Positions 1 to 12,156 are shown, numbered from the stretch's first letter. The stretch: DNA of 64,000 nucleotides from Clavulina sp. PMI_390 (GCA_015039315.1 WIDE01000009.1:496001-560000); one strand, 5' to 3'. Made by a program: numbers and translations. Notes: a model not told the origin generated them from the sequence alone.

Positions 1-481
1 GTGGGCGAAAAAACTGAGTACGTTAACCCACTTTTTTTCTCAGCTGTATTCCGGTTTGCTCATGCCTCAAACAGAGGACGTCATCCCTCGCGCTTTATTC
101 GAGATCGCAATTCAGGCTGTCGTGGGTAACAAGGTTATGGCTCGTGAAACGCTCTCAGCGATGCGAAAAGGTGTGTACATTTCCCCAGCCTACAGTACCC
201 ACAGCGTCGTGTGCTGAGTTACCTCATCCTGCAGATGTTACGGCGGGGCTTTACGGTGGTCATCATGAACGCAAACTGAAGGTGAGTTTTATTATATGAA
301 GCTTCGTACAAATACGCGCGTACATCGAAAGCAAATGTGAAAGCTAATCATGCAACAAACTCGATATTACTTGTAGCATCTCAATCGGCAAAAAGAAGGG
401 AAGAAGCAACTGAAGCGTGTAGGCAACATCGAGTTACCACAGGCTGCATTCTTCGACATGCTCAGCACCAAGGCAAAGTGA
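1..481 (+). CDS. GUF1: GUF1/LepA-type translation GTPase, C-terminal end (partial)
   Basis: This is the last part of a mitochondrial elongation-factor-4 (LepA/Guf1) gene cut by the window edge. Three exons are readable: 44-170, 235-281 and 377-481, ending in TGA. They encode the LepA-specific C-terminal domain. The stretch RALFEIAIQAVVGNKVMARE is followed by AMRKDVTAGLYGGHHERK, then QKEGKKQLKRVGNIELPQAA, which are the most conserved blocks of that domain. In the family this domain contacts the tRNA and peptidyl-transferase region of the ribosome, and Guf1 acts in mitochondrial translation under stress. The GTPase domain lies outside the window. The intron before position 44 may start at base 1 (GTGGGC) or earlier. 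The gene ends 29 bp from the end of the opposing eIF2B beta gene. Confidence 0.93.
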
Positions 482-510
482 GGGAGGCACGGGTGTGAAT
501 GATATACATG

Positions 511-2129
511 TTACATCATGGGTGGTAATGAGACAGAACCTGCCGAACCAGGCTCGTCCAGCGAGTCATCCACGGCATCATAGTAGTCCTCCACAAGTCT
601 ACCGGCATATTAATTAGAACATACCCTATACTCGAGGTTAATGTCACATACCGATATACATAGGCAGGAGGATGGTCGCCGCTAATGGTCATTGTGGTCA
701 GCTCAAGTCCAGACTTGCAAGGCGATTCATAAATTACTCACTAATTCGTAACCAAAACGTCGATGAACTCGGGTGAGATCCAATCGTACCATGGGTTGAT
801 GATATCGACATCTTCTGGAACAAATGGATCTGTGGAAGGAAGTACGTCCTCTGGATTTCCAATATCTCGAGACGAGTATTGTTGATGAGCATTCCAGGTG
901 GGCGTCAGCTTGAATTGGCCACCACATATAAGCACTGGTGTCGAGTGGGCTCGAGCTGCCATGGCCGCCAAAGCAGACCCCGCGACGGAGAACACCCCGC
1001 CGTTCTTCTGGATTGAATGGGCTCCCAGGACAACCTTATTCACTCGAGACATGACAGCAAAGAGGGCAGAGTCGGGTACAAGGACAGTGGATATTTTGGC
1101 TGCAGCCAGTGCAGCTGCCATTTCACGGCCTGAATAGCTGGGAAAAGTGTCGAGCCCTTAATTAACATAATGAAGGCAAATCACTGTGAATGAAAACTTA
1201 CGATGGAGCAGTCTCAGCAACTATGACGGAGAATTTCCGGTCTTTTGATGCTGCTTTTAGGAAGGCTTCCACGGTTTTTGATTTACCGACCGTCAGGACG
1301 ATTTCCCTTTTGGAAGCTGATCAGGCGATGACTTTGGAGCTCTGTAGAGAAGTGACGTACTCTGGATGGATATACTCCCGCGCATTTTTGGCTACATTTT
1401 CATAGACAGTCTCCAATTCGTTGATAACCTCTTGGATCGCATCGATGAGGGCAGGCTTCATTGCGATTGCCTTTTTTGATGATTCGGTGAAGAATGGATC
1501 AGGGAGAGCTTTTGTCACTGGCATAGGGCTGGCCATGTGGGGACTTCGCAAGAAAAAGTTGGCTTCAATGAGATGTTTTGGGATAGCAGAGCGACTGAGC
1601 AGGCCAAACGAGGAGGCCATAGCGGGCGAGGGGTGAAAACTGGGATCTGATGGGTGAATAGATGGAGTCGACGATCTTGAGCTCGGTTCAAGGTTGCCCG
1701 CGACGCCTGCTGCCTCTTCTCTGATGACTTTCATCACCTTTCGAATAATTCCACCCACACTTGTCTCTGTGATTCCCCTAAGCAATGGAATCAAACGTCG
1801 AGGATCTGCGGAAAGACGCACCATGAGGCTGAGCGCCTTGTAGGCGCTTTCCGATAAATCGGACTAGTTTCAGCAATTCTTCGATCTTGGAAAAGCGAGC
1901 AGATGCGACGACTTGTCGTAATAGGACCACAGTCTCAAGGGCGGCAGCACGGGAGCCCACAATTTGCCTAACCATGGAGCCAAGGAATTGAGGACATGGA
2001 AAAATCAGAGAAATAGTAGATCGTTTTGTACCGTCGTTTGAGCTTCAAGAAGAGAGTATCGATCGATTTTTGAGTGGCTTTGTCTTTAACCATTGTGTCG
2101 ATAATCGACACATTGCTGCTCGCGCCCAT
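511..2129 (-). CDS. GCD7: Translation initiation factor eIF2B subunit beta
   Basis: Beta subunit of the eIF2B guanine-nucleotide exchange factor that recharges eIF2 with GTP in the cytosol. It belongs to the regulatory alpha/beta/delta subcomplex that senses phosphorylated eIF2. Spliced minus-strand exons read from an ATG at 2129: [17 protein letters not shown], then [71 protein letters not shown] and [15 protein letters not shown], ending with [18 protein letters not shown]. These match the human subunit block by block. An apparent in-frame TGA near 1321 lies inside a 54-nt GTACGT...AAAG intron whose removal restores the conserved HPEEIVLTVG junction. The 5' end faces the asparaginase gene across 99 bp. 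Confidence in identity is high; the start codon is the first ATG in frame. Confidence 0.93.
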
Positions 2130-2228
2130 GATGACTCGACCTGTTTGGCGGCGTTGTTTGTCTCGAAGCCGAACTTGCGGGCTCGCGATTTGCTCAGGAT
2201 GCCTCTACTTTCACCGCTACAAACTCAG
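2130..2228. promoter_or_regulatory. Divergent 99-bp intergenic promoter (eIF2B beta / asparaginase)
   Basis: Only 99 bases separate the two start codons, so both promoters and 5' leaders must fit here or overlap the opposite coding exon. No clear TATA box was seen. This is inferred from gene placement only. Confidence 0.5.
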
Positions 2229-4835
2229 ATGAAGACAGAAAGTAATACACGGAAAGTGTGTGTTATATACACTGGGGGGACGATTGGTATGCTCCTGGGG
2301 GAACATGGTGAATCACACAGCCTTGAGCAGAGCTATCATTGTTCGGCTCATTCACACAATTTGCCAAGTGACTGACTCATAATTCGCCCAGGTTTTCAAC
2401 CAGAGCCATTCTATCTTACCTCCGCACTCCGCAACGAAACTCGTTTTCATGATCACGAAAGCACCTCTTGGTTGTCCAACTCTAGCACAATCCAGCAATG
2501 GCGAAATCATAGCCGCAGCTCCAGTGGACTACCCGCAACGCCAACGGATCCTCCGCCTGGGAATTATCCACAAGACCATTTACTCCCTACCCGATCTACC
2601 CGCCCCGTTGTCCAGCCAGATGGCTCCTCGCTGTCTGTAAAGAGAGGCGAATCTGTGTATGAGACAAATCTCCCAGCCTTGACCACTCCAGCCAGCTCGA
2701 CCGATACCAAAGTTCGCTATGTAATCCTTGAAGTGTGTGAATTAGCTATGTTCAAGGCGCTAACAAGGCTCAATAGTGTCTCAAGTAGTGGCAGCCCATT
2801 CTGGACAGTAGTAACATTGAGAGATCAGACTGGATCCGACTTGCCACCGAAATTGAGCTCAATTATGCCCTGTTTGATGCTTTTATAGTACTCCATGGCA
2901 CTGTCAGTCTCTTGTAATGGTTTGGACCGAATAAACCATACTAACAGAGAGCATTGTAGGATACCATTTGGTAAAATATTCTCGTCAATTGAAGGAGTAA
3001 TCATTCTCAACATCTGCCCTAGCTATACCACGAGTGCACTCTCTTTCTTACTTGAGGATCTCGGCAAGACAGTGGTAAGATCGAATGTATCAACTTCTCA
3101 TTCATTGCTCAGAACTTTTGCGTAGATTGTTACTGGAGCACAGATCCCCTTGTCGCAGCTGCGTAATGACGCGGTCGATAATCTTCTCGGCTCGCTCTCC
3201 ATCGCAGGCCGTTATATTATCCCAGGTTCGTTAGTCGGCCATCTGGTCAATGCTTGGGCACGTCTAAAGCTTTCCCGTATCCAGAGGTTACGTTGTACTT
3301 CAATCATACAATGTACAGGGGGAATCGGGTATCAAAGATCTCATCCTTTGATTTGGACGCTTTTGGTAGCCCAAACTTTCCGCCTCTGGTCGATGGTACG
3401 CGCTATCATTACCTCGGAGGGGCGGCGTCTTCTAACAGTCGATGCTGCAGTCGGAACTGAGATAGTTGTCAATTGGAAGAACGTGCTGAGTTCCAAGGAG
3501 ATTCGCCGTTTCCGTGCCTATAAGTGTGCGTTCTCTTGGCGTATTGAATTTGCCGTCACTAACTTTTTCACGGATGTATAGCCATGTGCGAAGACGTCGG
3601 TCAGTTCTCAATCATCCAATATCATACCAATCACTAAGAGGCCGATGTAGCGACCCTCCGATTATTCCCGGGAATTAGTGCTTCTTCAGCACGCAGTTTC
3701 TTAGCGCCGCCCATACGAGGTGTTGTTCTCGAAAGTTTCGGTGCTGGGTAAAGTCCTCTGTCCCATATACATCTGTCGTTTTTGACACGCTTCCTATCAA
3801 GGAATGCACCCCAGCGGGCTGATCTGATGGAAGCCATCAAAGAGGCATGCGATCGCGGGGTGGTGATAGTCACAATATCTCAATGCGCTAAAGGAAGTGT
3901 GAGTGCTACCTACGCGGCAGGGCAGATCCTCACTGCGGCTGGTGCTGTCGCCGGAGCTGACATGACTCCAGAGGTCTGTATATGTCATTGGGATATCTCT
4001 TGCATCTCTTTAGTGAAACATCATCTCTTTGCCTACAGGCGGCATTGACGAAACTCTCATACCTTCTATCGAAACGCGAGCTCTCAGTTCAAGAGGTCCG
4101 AAAGCTGCTCGCTGCTCCCCTACGTGGGGAATTGACAATGCTGAACCCTTCAAGCGAAACGGTCCCCTCAGGTCTCGAAGGCGTGCAACAAGTACTTGGC
4201 CAGCTCCTTCGCTTATCCAACCTATCCAGCAGTACACCACATATTGAGATTACCCCTGCTGCACCCGGGGAACCTTCTCTAAGTGATAAAGCGCGGAATG
4301 TAACTGCCACCTCGTCGCTCACGGATCTCGATACGCTACAGACCGAGGCGGCTCTCCTTCCGTTCCTCGTACATATTGCTGCGGCGCGAAATGATCAAGA
4401 AGGCATCAAGTTTTGCTTGGCTGCCTCGCAGGGCGTTTTGGACGCACAGTTTGGTGGGATTAATCAACTTGCCAGTCCAACTGGGGGCAGTGGGCTAGGA
4501 AGCGGGGTATGCAACGCGCTTGACACTTCTGGACGAACGCCTTTGCATACGGCAGTGCTCAATCGGTCTCTTGAGTGTGTCAGACTGCTGCTTGAGAACG
4601 GGGCCTCCGTGCATGCCAGGGACATCGAAGACCATACTGTCCTATTCTATGTGAGTTGGGTCGTTCACTTGGTTTCGTTGCACTCATGCCCTCCTTCTAG
4701 TCCTTGCGCAAAGGGTCTGAGGAAATTACCCGACTTCTGATCGAAGCTGGCGCTATTCTATCGGGCGCCGATCAAGAGTCATCCACACAGCTCTCTATTC
4801 CCGGAGCCAGCACCAGTCAGCAGCAAAATGCCTGA
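2229..4835 (+). CDS. Cytoplasmic L-asparaginase with C-terminal ankyrin repeats
   Basis: Type I-like asparaginase that hydrolyses L-asparagine to aspartate and ammonia, in the same architecture as the mammalian 60-kDa lysophospholipase/asparaginase. The N terminus carries the first catalytic-threonine motif ([12 protein letters not shown], residues about 9-20). The later exons give [60 protein letters not shown] and [13 protein letters not shown], all typical of the family. The region from about 4340 encodes ankyrin units, including [20 protein letters not shown] and the following [10 protein letters not shown], with a last unit after an intron near 4650. The coding region has many small introns. 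ATG 2229 was chosen because it sits just before the catalytic motif; an upstream in-frame ATG at 2070 would add residues overlapping the eIF2B beta first exon. Stop TGA is at 4833-4835. Confidence 0.9.
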
Positions 4836-4913
4836 ATCATGTAAAATGCAGTCTACAGCAATAAAAGCTAACGAACAAAATAATCAACTAATGAAAACAA
4901 GACATGCAGGGTA

Positions 4914-6605
4914 TCAGTCAACTGCGATGGACACCTCAGTTTCATCTCCTTCCTCTTCGTCACGGTTTACATCATACCCTATTATCTCGAGGACTTGAAG
5001 GAGAAGGTCCGTTGTTTGATGGCGGGGGATACGGAACATAGTGGCAAAATGACTGAGTTCATCCTTGTTCCAATACTGAAGATTCGCCTCGGAAGGTGTG
5101 AACATGTACCACCATTCTTGACTGTCAGGTTTCATGGGATCCTCAATATCTCTCAACTTGAACCGGAAAACTATGGAAAAAGATGATCTCGTTTAGTAAA
5201 CTAACGCTTGTGAGCTGCGATGTTAAAAGGGCCCACCAATATCCTTGTCATGAGGGTGTTTAATAAGGCAGTCCATCTCGAAGCCTTTGTCATTTGCAGG
5301 CTGACAATCCACAATGAGGACTTTGCTGAGGTCCTCATACATTATGATGGCGGCCTCATATCGTGGGTTCCGCGGAGGGTACGAGTCGTCCACTATCCCC
5401 GTAGGTTGAGGAGTTGCTAAGGCTGCCTGCTTAAGCTTCCTGTTTTCCTCAGTAAGGAGTTTGTTCTGTCGTATTTCTTGTTGGATATCATGCTGCAGCA
5501 TTTCATCTAGCGGAAGGGTAGGCCGGACATTTCAGCAACGCTAAATGAGAGAAGATGCATTGCGATATGGTACTCACTCTCTTTCTTGAAGGTCGCCAGT
5601 TCTTTCTTGCATCCAGAAAGCTCGTTTTGGCTAGCAAGAAGTTGCGCTTGTAGCTCTGATATTTGGTCAGAGCTCTGGCGCAGTCGAGAATTCAAGCTCG
5701 CCTCTGTCAGCAGCTCTAACGGATTCCGGCGATTTGGTCGTGTCAGATGCTCCAAGAGGGGTTCGCGTCGCAATAATGCCTCATTTTCTTTCTGGAGGGC
5801 TAACAAATGGTTATTCTCGCTGGTAAGCAATGCGAATGCGAGCAGATGGAAGAGGTGTACTGGAACGTACCTGCTATTCGCTCTTCCGCCTGCGCTTGGA
5901 ATCGTTCTAGCGCTTCTTCCTCGTCCGTTTTACGTAGCTTAGCGAGGTCTATATACTTGGCCTCCCACTTGGACACTTGCTCGCGCATCTAAACATACCA
6001 CAGAGAAGGTCAGCGCGCAATGTCAGAAACTGGATATGAAACTGTGCATACGTTACCAAGAATCTCTTCCCATTCCTCCTGTGATCGTTCGACGCGCTGC
6101 GCAGAACGCGAAGGGGGCCGTGACGAAGAGTGTTGTCCACCACCCGCCTCAGACGCGTGACCGTTCGCGCGCGGCACGCTTCGCGCAACAGATGGTGCTC
6201 GGGATGGAGGTCTTGCAGCAGCAGTTCCTGGTGCAGATGGCGGCTTCTCTTTGCCCTTGGACGTCTTGATGGGCTGCACTTGGACCTCATCCTCATCGTC
6301 GTCTTCCTCATCCACATTTACCACTGGAGCTGCTGCTGGCGGGGGCTTCGATTTGGAGACACTCCCGCTACGCGAAGCGTTTGACTGAGAGGTCTTTCGA
6401 TTAGTTGTATTGGAGGCAGGGGCGGTAGACGGTCGAGCAGGGTTTGAGGAGGAGCCAGGGTGGTCAACATCCATAGAGTCTGCGAGGTCATTGGAAGGAG
6501 AGTTCTCAACTATTGTGTCGAGGTCTTAGTTGTAGTCAAGGAAATACCATCGTCGACGTCGATCGTCTCAACAGGGGCAGCTTTCTTCCCTGTGCTTCGA
6601 GCCAT
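4914..6605 (-). CDS. Csm1/Pcs1-like monopolin complex subunit
   Basis: Probable homologue of Csm1 (budding yeast) / Pcs1 (fission yeast), a kinetochore-associated protein that cross-links microtubule attachment sites or clamps merotely. The N terminus (MARSTGKKAAPVETIDVDDV..., ATG at 6605) is disordered, Ser/Pro-rich and basic with an acidic patch (VNVDEEDDDEDEVQ). It is followed by a coiled coil over several exons (KWEAKYIDLAKLRKTDEEEA, ENNHLLALQKENEALLRREP, DQISELQAQLLASQNELSG). The C-terminal globular domain contains YEAAIIMYEDLSKVLIVDCQ, KGFEMDCLIKH and a final exon with DSQEWWYMFTPS. That order, coiled coil then small Csm1/Pcs1 C-terminal domain, is the basis for the call. Another coiled-coil kinetochore or Spc24/25-type protein is the main alternative. 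It ends 78 bp from the asparaginase stop, tail to tail. Confidence 0.72.
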
Positions 6606-6729
6606 CTTTGAGGAGCGCGTTTCAGTTCTTATGACAGTGTGTACTGGTGTTTGGTCTCGAGCAGTACCATAATTGACAAGCCAAAAAAAAACTAAATTCC
6701 TCAAGCCCATTATCAAAAGTAAAGGAAAG

Positions 6730-9073
6730 TTAACGCGGCCCATACAGATCATCGTCTTCCATCTTCCAATCCATTCGCGCTCGCGCTCCAGGATTGACAA
6801 CCCTCTTATCTTCCATCGCGACTTCATCTCCCTGGATCCATGTATACCCAGGCGGTCTGCACAGGATATACGTGACGTTTTTGGTCCATTTCCCAAGTGT
6901 GAAAGGGTTTGTTTGAGACTCTGCGGGAGCCAGAGTGTTTCGGGCTTGAGAGCGCACTTGCTCAATTGTGGTAATGTTGAGAAGAACGAGCTGATGGTGG
7001 GAAGTCAGTTATCAGGGCGGGGAGACAGAATGAGTACACAAAACTTACTCGACAATGGTATCCTAATAAGGTTAATATAGGCCAAATCATAGCAGTCGAA
7101 AGAACGAAGCATACAGCACTGCCAATAGTGTGTGATAGTGTATGTGCGAAAGATAGGTGATTCCGGGAAGAGTAGAGATAGATGTGGAGAGCAGACGTGA
7201 TAATAACATAGATATCGGTCAGAGACTGGGTTAGACAAAGGGGCTTGTGAGTCGAAGGTGTCTGCAGTAACGAGTATCCAATCTACTCACGACAGATATT
7301 AGGAATGTGAAGAAATGAGTGTAGTTTCGTCTGCCAACGCAGTTATTAACCCATTGACAATGGTGGTCACAACCATCCACACAATTATCGCACTAAGAAG
7401 CACAAGTTCAGCGAGATGGTCAAACAACTGACGAGCTCTTGAGAACTCACTAATCGGCAATGGCTAGACCTCGGAGGCCGGTACAATTTACAGCTGGGAC
7501 AATATTTGATGCGAACACTGTACTCTCAAATTAGTCAACTGTCAATCTAGTATCCAGAGAGATAATGCTTACACGCCAGCGCGAACGCGAAGGTCCCTTG
7601 GAAGAGGTACAGGTGGGCCATCATCATCTATACTCGCCATGGGTGGGTCAAGATCAATATCACGGGGTAGAATTCCTGGATCTCGGAAAGCCTGTAACAA
7701 AAGTAGATTCATGTTTCAGCACGAAACGTACGAGGTTCAGCAGAAGATCCGGGGGAATTACGGCGACTGACCGTCATAAATAAACTCGCAATGGAGAAAA
7801 GGGTCATGTAGGCAGCCACAATAGGCACCGCTACGCTGACGTTGTGCCACCACCATGGAGCTGTACAGGAAAACCACACGCCGGCGATCCCAAACAACGA
7901 AACAAGCGTGGCAACAAATGGCAGCGGGGAATCACCTCCTGTAAGCGCCTTACCTCCAAGGAACCAGGTGTTCTTGGAAGGAATAAGCTGATGATTCCGC
8001 ATCGGCTTATTTGTCTTAGGGTCCATCAAGGGCGCGGCAGGTGTGATAATCGGATGTGGATGGATGGTGGCTTTGGGTTCTCCCCGCGGAATTGCAGAAA
8101 TGTTGGACCGACGCACATCCGGCGTGGACATTCCTCGGCGGGCAGTATGGAAGGTATAGCCAATTGGGGGATCGTCCGAAGTCATGAAAGAAGGGGTTTG
8201 TGTGCGGCTAACGATGTGGGGGACGGGGGTACCACGATTGGATGAAAGGAAATCAGGAGATGGCTCTACGGGTGGTTCGCGGGTTGGCGGGCGACCCTGC
8301 TCCAAGTCGAAGCTTCGACGCTGCGAATCGACGCTTCTGCGCACGAAGCCCCCAACGAGGGCGTTGCGGACAGGCCCTTCTGACGGAGTAATTCGCACGC
8401 TGTCACCTGGAACACTCTTCTGAATGAGGGGATCTCGACTAGGTTTAGACCGGTAGGATTGTGCAGCAGTGTAACTCGCGGCGGGCTCAGCTGCACCATG
8501 CTCATCGACAGACGCATCGAATGACGAGTCGACCGCGGAACGTCGTGATGTCAACGCTGACATGGGGATCGTATCGGTCTCCGCATCCGAGGTAGAGGCA
8601 CTTCGAGATCCCAAGGGAAGGACAACCGGGAGACGCGAGGATGAAGGCGACTGCATGGAGGGGCGTGCTGATGGAGGGGGGCCCAACGGCATGCTCAGGG
8701 CAGGCCCAGCTGCACGCTGAGGAGTGCCACGTCCAGAGACCCGGAAGAAGGACGTAGGCGGGAGGATACCGCCAGCATGGCTGGAAACGACGGCGGGCGG
8801 GCTGCGAGGTCGGGGAGTCGATGCAGAGAAACGAGTGGGTGTGCCTGTCCTCGGCGTGCCAGGCAGGGTCCCACCTGACCGCGACGACGCAGACGAGCCT
8901 GAGCGCTCTAGCATGGCCCCTTCTCGAAGGATAGAGGTCCTATCGAACGTAGGAGTGCGCGGAGACTCGGGGAGAGGACTCGAGCTGAATCTTGACGAGC
9001 CATGACTAATGCGAATGATGGGAGGTGCTGAGGACGAGGGCAACGACGGCGGGACTTCCTCAGAGGCAGACAT
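6730..9073 (-). CDS. ERF2: DHHC palmitoyltransferase, Erf2-like
   Basis: Integral membrane S-acyltransferase of the ER/Golgi that palmitoylates proteins such as Ras. The first exon (from ATG 9073) encodes about 300 disordered Ser/Pro/Arg-rich residues, then [12 protein letters not shown] and two membrane spans ([19 protein letters not shown] and [20 protein letters not shown]). The cysteine-rich domain is split by an intron: [19 protein letters not shown] (about 7430-7490), then [20 protein letters not shown] with the catalytic DHHC near 7350. Two more spans follow and then the conserved TTIE (TTxE) motif in [14 protein letters not shown] and NPFTLG before the end LYGPR. The N-terminal tail is longer than in yeast Erf2. 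Erf2 needs a partner, Erf4, which is not seen in this window. Confidence 0.9.
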
Positions 9074-9612
9074 CGTGTACTGCAGAAAATTTGCGAGTAG
9101 ATAGTCCTAGTGCAAGGGTTCTATCGATAGGAAGGAGGGGCGGCGACATGAGTTTTGGGTCTGACCGCCGGTTCTCGAGGGAGGCGTGGCTACTCACCAA
9201 TGACCAACAAAGATGACCTGTTGGCTTCGGTAGTCGGTGATGGGGTCCAAATCTATGTCTTAAACGCCTTGCGATAGACCAGAGCGACTGTGGTTCGTTG
9301 GGAAAGGCTTCTGCGTCGGCCTTTCTACTTCTTGATGCGAGCCCAATAACTGCACCAAGAACGATTTATGATAAGATATTAGTACGCCGATCCTTTCTGG
9401 CGTAAAATGTACAGCTGAACAGCTCCCTCCACCGAGTTTGAAAGAAAGAACAGATAAAGGAGCGGGAGGGGGGGAGGGATGGGATGGGAACGAGGTTTGG
9501 GAGCCTAATTCGCATGCAGCTAAACAAACCAGTTTCCTTTTTCGGACACAAAGTTGAACACCGATCGAGCTGGCTAAGAACTACTACAGGCACCGGAACA
9601 TGATACAGAATT

Positions 9613-10770
9613 CTACGAAAACACTTTGGTAACTGCCAGCTCGTCTTCTTCTCTCCTTCTTGCCTCACGACGATCCGATCTCTCAGACTCGTCGTATTTC
9701 CTTGCCTGGTACTTTATGCCATCCGCACGTCGGGCAGCTGTTCGTACTGCTGCCGGAGTAACGAATTCTGATAGCAGAAGTTAATTTGTTAGGGAGGGTG
9801 GTGGAGAGATGGAGAGAACAAGAAGTAATACTGACCAGGGTTGGAGAACACGGTTGCGCCACCAAACGCGCCTTCAAATATACGGATGGGAGTGAGGACG
9901 AATCGTGGGCCAATTTCCACCAGACTCATGTTTACAGGCCCATTGGGTTGTGAAGGGTCTTTCTCTACGATCTAAGGGCGCAAGGGTGGAAGATGAGCTT
10001 GAGGAACCCCAGGGGTAATGCCACAGGAAAGAGCATACTTGGAAGTTGCGGAACCAGATTTTGTTATCCACGACCGAGAAGGTGAGGACATGATCTATGA
10101 AAGGTTTGGAGCGTCGTGCTCCTGGTGGTACTCCAAAAATCTTATGAACCGATGGTAGCAAGTAGCAGAAGGTGAGTGAAGACGCATGTTTACGGGAGCG
10201 AGATGCTCACATGAGTCAGAACCTCTTTCATTAGCTTCCAATGCTCCTCTGAATCAAAAGTACTGTCAAACGACACGATCCCTCTGCTCCCCTTCAAGCA
10301 GTTTCCAGTCATCTTCAGCTCATCCATCGTATGTACATTCTGGACGTGCATCTTGATGCTTGGGCCGTTGGGGGTCTTGGAAGCCCACATATAGAGATCT
10401 TCGTGTCTTCTTGCTTCGAAATACAGTGCATTGTTGCAGTTATGAAGGTCGGCGAGCTCAGGGAGGAGGTGGAGATGATTTTTCGAGTCCAGTTTGGAGT
10501 CTTCACGATTGCAAAGGAGTGAGAAAGCCCTGAAACTAGGAGTGACATCGATTACCCACCTTTTTTGATATGGGGTAACAGCGCTTCAAGGTCATTCATA
10601 AGATGCCTCATGCGATGAGTGACTCCTCTTGAAGAAAGCATGAGCACTCGCTGCTTGTTGCGCTTTTTCTTAGGTTGGTCATCAGCAACATCGACATCCA
10701 TATCATCCGCCTTTCTTTTTCCTTTAGCTTTATTCATAGCCCGCTGGGCACTAGCATGCAGAGTAGCCAT
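9613..10770 (-). CDS. BRX1: Ribosome biogenesis protein BRX1 (Brix domain)
   Basis: Nucleolar assembly factor for the 60S ribosomal subunit. The first exon begins MATLHASAQRAMNKAKGKRK with a Lys/Arg-rich nuclear-type tract, then the Brix domain: RVLMLSSRGVTHRMRHLMND, LEALLPHIKK, ALYFEARRHEDLYMWASKTP, PNGPSIKMHVQNVHTMDELK, NCLKGSRGIVSFDSTF, FGVPPGARRSKPFIDHVL and IWFRNFQIVEKDP. The last exon, near 9780-9613, ends AVTKVFS followed by TAG. Several introns of about 50-90 bases interrupt the gene. Family length is about 300 residues, which agrees. It is divergent from the OTU gene across 130 bp. Confidence 0.93.
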
Positions 10771-10900
10771 GCTGCCTTTGAAAGAAAATCGAGCACCTGG
10801 AGGAGCAATTGTAGGTGGCTGTGTTGTGCTTGTCTCCCGCCCCCGACATCAACAAACGATCTCATCTTGACCGCTCTCCTCTCGATTCAACACTTCCACC
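10771..10900. promoter_or_regulatory. Divergent 130-bp promoter region (BRX1 / OTU2-like)
   Basis: The two ATGs lie 130 bp apart on opposite strands. The plus-strand leader just before ATG 10901 is C/T-rich with CACTTCCACC in front of the start. Shared regulation of two ribosome-linked genes is an inference. Confidence 0.45.
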
Positions 10901-12026
10901 ATGGCCAACGGACAGAAACGCGCAAAAATAAAGAAGGTATTCAGCCCGCCTCCTCCCTCCGAGCCGCCTACGATAGATGGGGCTGCCGACGACGATGGCC
11001 TCCTCGATGACTTGCTTGCGGAGCTTGACAATCGCAGCCCGGTTGTACAGCAAGAAGCAGCAACGGTCATCACCGAAATGCAAACTGGGGTGGATACATC
11101 TATGGCACCATCCCCCCCAGTCGACGCGGAAAGCTCGTCAAAGAAAGGCAGCAAGCAGCGATTCAAAGAGAGAGAGGTTAGTGTGTCTCGTTATGTCCTC
11201 GTCGTCATCGTTATTATTATCTGACTGTCCTTCGCCGTCTATGACACCACGGCTGCGCTCCAACATCCGCAGCAACGGAAAGCTCAAGCCATCCTTGATG
11301 CCGCCCCAGCATCTGACCCGGAGGCGGATGCTCGATTAGAGCGAGAGGCAAAGCTTGAAGAGAAGTCTATTGGTGATACATGCTCATCTCTTGGCTTGCA
11401 AATGTTCGAGGTATGTCCTCCTCCTTACTGCTGTATGACCTCGAATGCATTCCCGACACAGAAACAATATCACATAGATCAACCCGGATGGACACTGTCT
11501 CTTCTCTGCGGTCGCCGACCAGCTCGTTGTCCTTCAGATTCTGCAGCCCTCAGTCGCGAATTATGCTACCACACGGAAAGCCGCTGCCGATTACATGTTC
11601 ACCCACCAAGACGATTTCCTCCCATTCCTTCCCTCCCTTGGTGGCGAGGACGGTGCAGGGTCTACGGATGCCGGCATGATGACTCCCGAAGGGTTCAAGC
11701 AGTACTGTAAGACCATCCGCGACACGGGCATGTGGGGCGGTGAACCCGAAATCATGGCTCTCTCTCGAGCGTATAATGTCGCTATCTACGTAGTGCAGAC
11801 AGGGCCGCCACCAATCGTCAAGCACTCACCAATACCTGGTGGGGAAACACCTTCGGGGACACCGATTGCATACATCAGTTACCACCGAAGAATGTATGGG
11901 CTTGGAGAGGTGAGCACAATGGATCAAAGACACGCATCTAGACTGATCGCGTTTTTGTAGCATTATAACTCCTTACGGCCCAAAGCTTCGATAGCTTCAC
12001 GCATAATAGACAAGGTGGGGTTGTAA
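10901..12026 (+). CDS. OTU2: OTU-domain deubiquitinase, OTU2/OTUD6 type
   Basis: Cysteine deubiquitinase of the OTUD6/Otu2 family; yeast Otu2 acts on ribosomal subunits. The N-terminal half is charged and basic (MANGQKRAKIKKVF..., KKGSKQRFKERE) and continues after an intron as helical ARKAQAILDAAPASDPEADA and RLEREAKLEEKSIGDTCSSL. The OTU domain begins with the catalytic loop INPDGHCLFSAVADQL (Asp-Gly-x-Cys) near 11480, runs through ADYMFTHQDDFLPFL, TGMWGGEPEIMALSRAYNVA and IAYISYHRRMYGLGE, and ends with HYNSLRPK, which carries the catalytic His. Stop TAA is at 12024-12026. Length is about 300 residues, usual for the family. It converges with the adaptin gene, leaving 130 bp between stops. 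Confidence 0.9.
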
Positions 12027-12156
12027 TCATTTTTTTAAGTTCCGCCTCAGCCTCTATTATGGGCGCAAGTTTTTGTACCCCTGCTGTATGATCACGACGT
12101 AGAGTTCATGCTATCCTAAGGTATCACTAAAATACATACAAGTGGACAAGTCAAGA

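Noticed and set aside
1321..1323. Premature TGA in eIF2B beta (pseudogene?)
   Set aside because: The stop is inside a 54-nt GTACGT...AAAG intron. Its removal restores the conserved sequence exactly.
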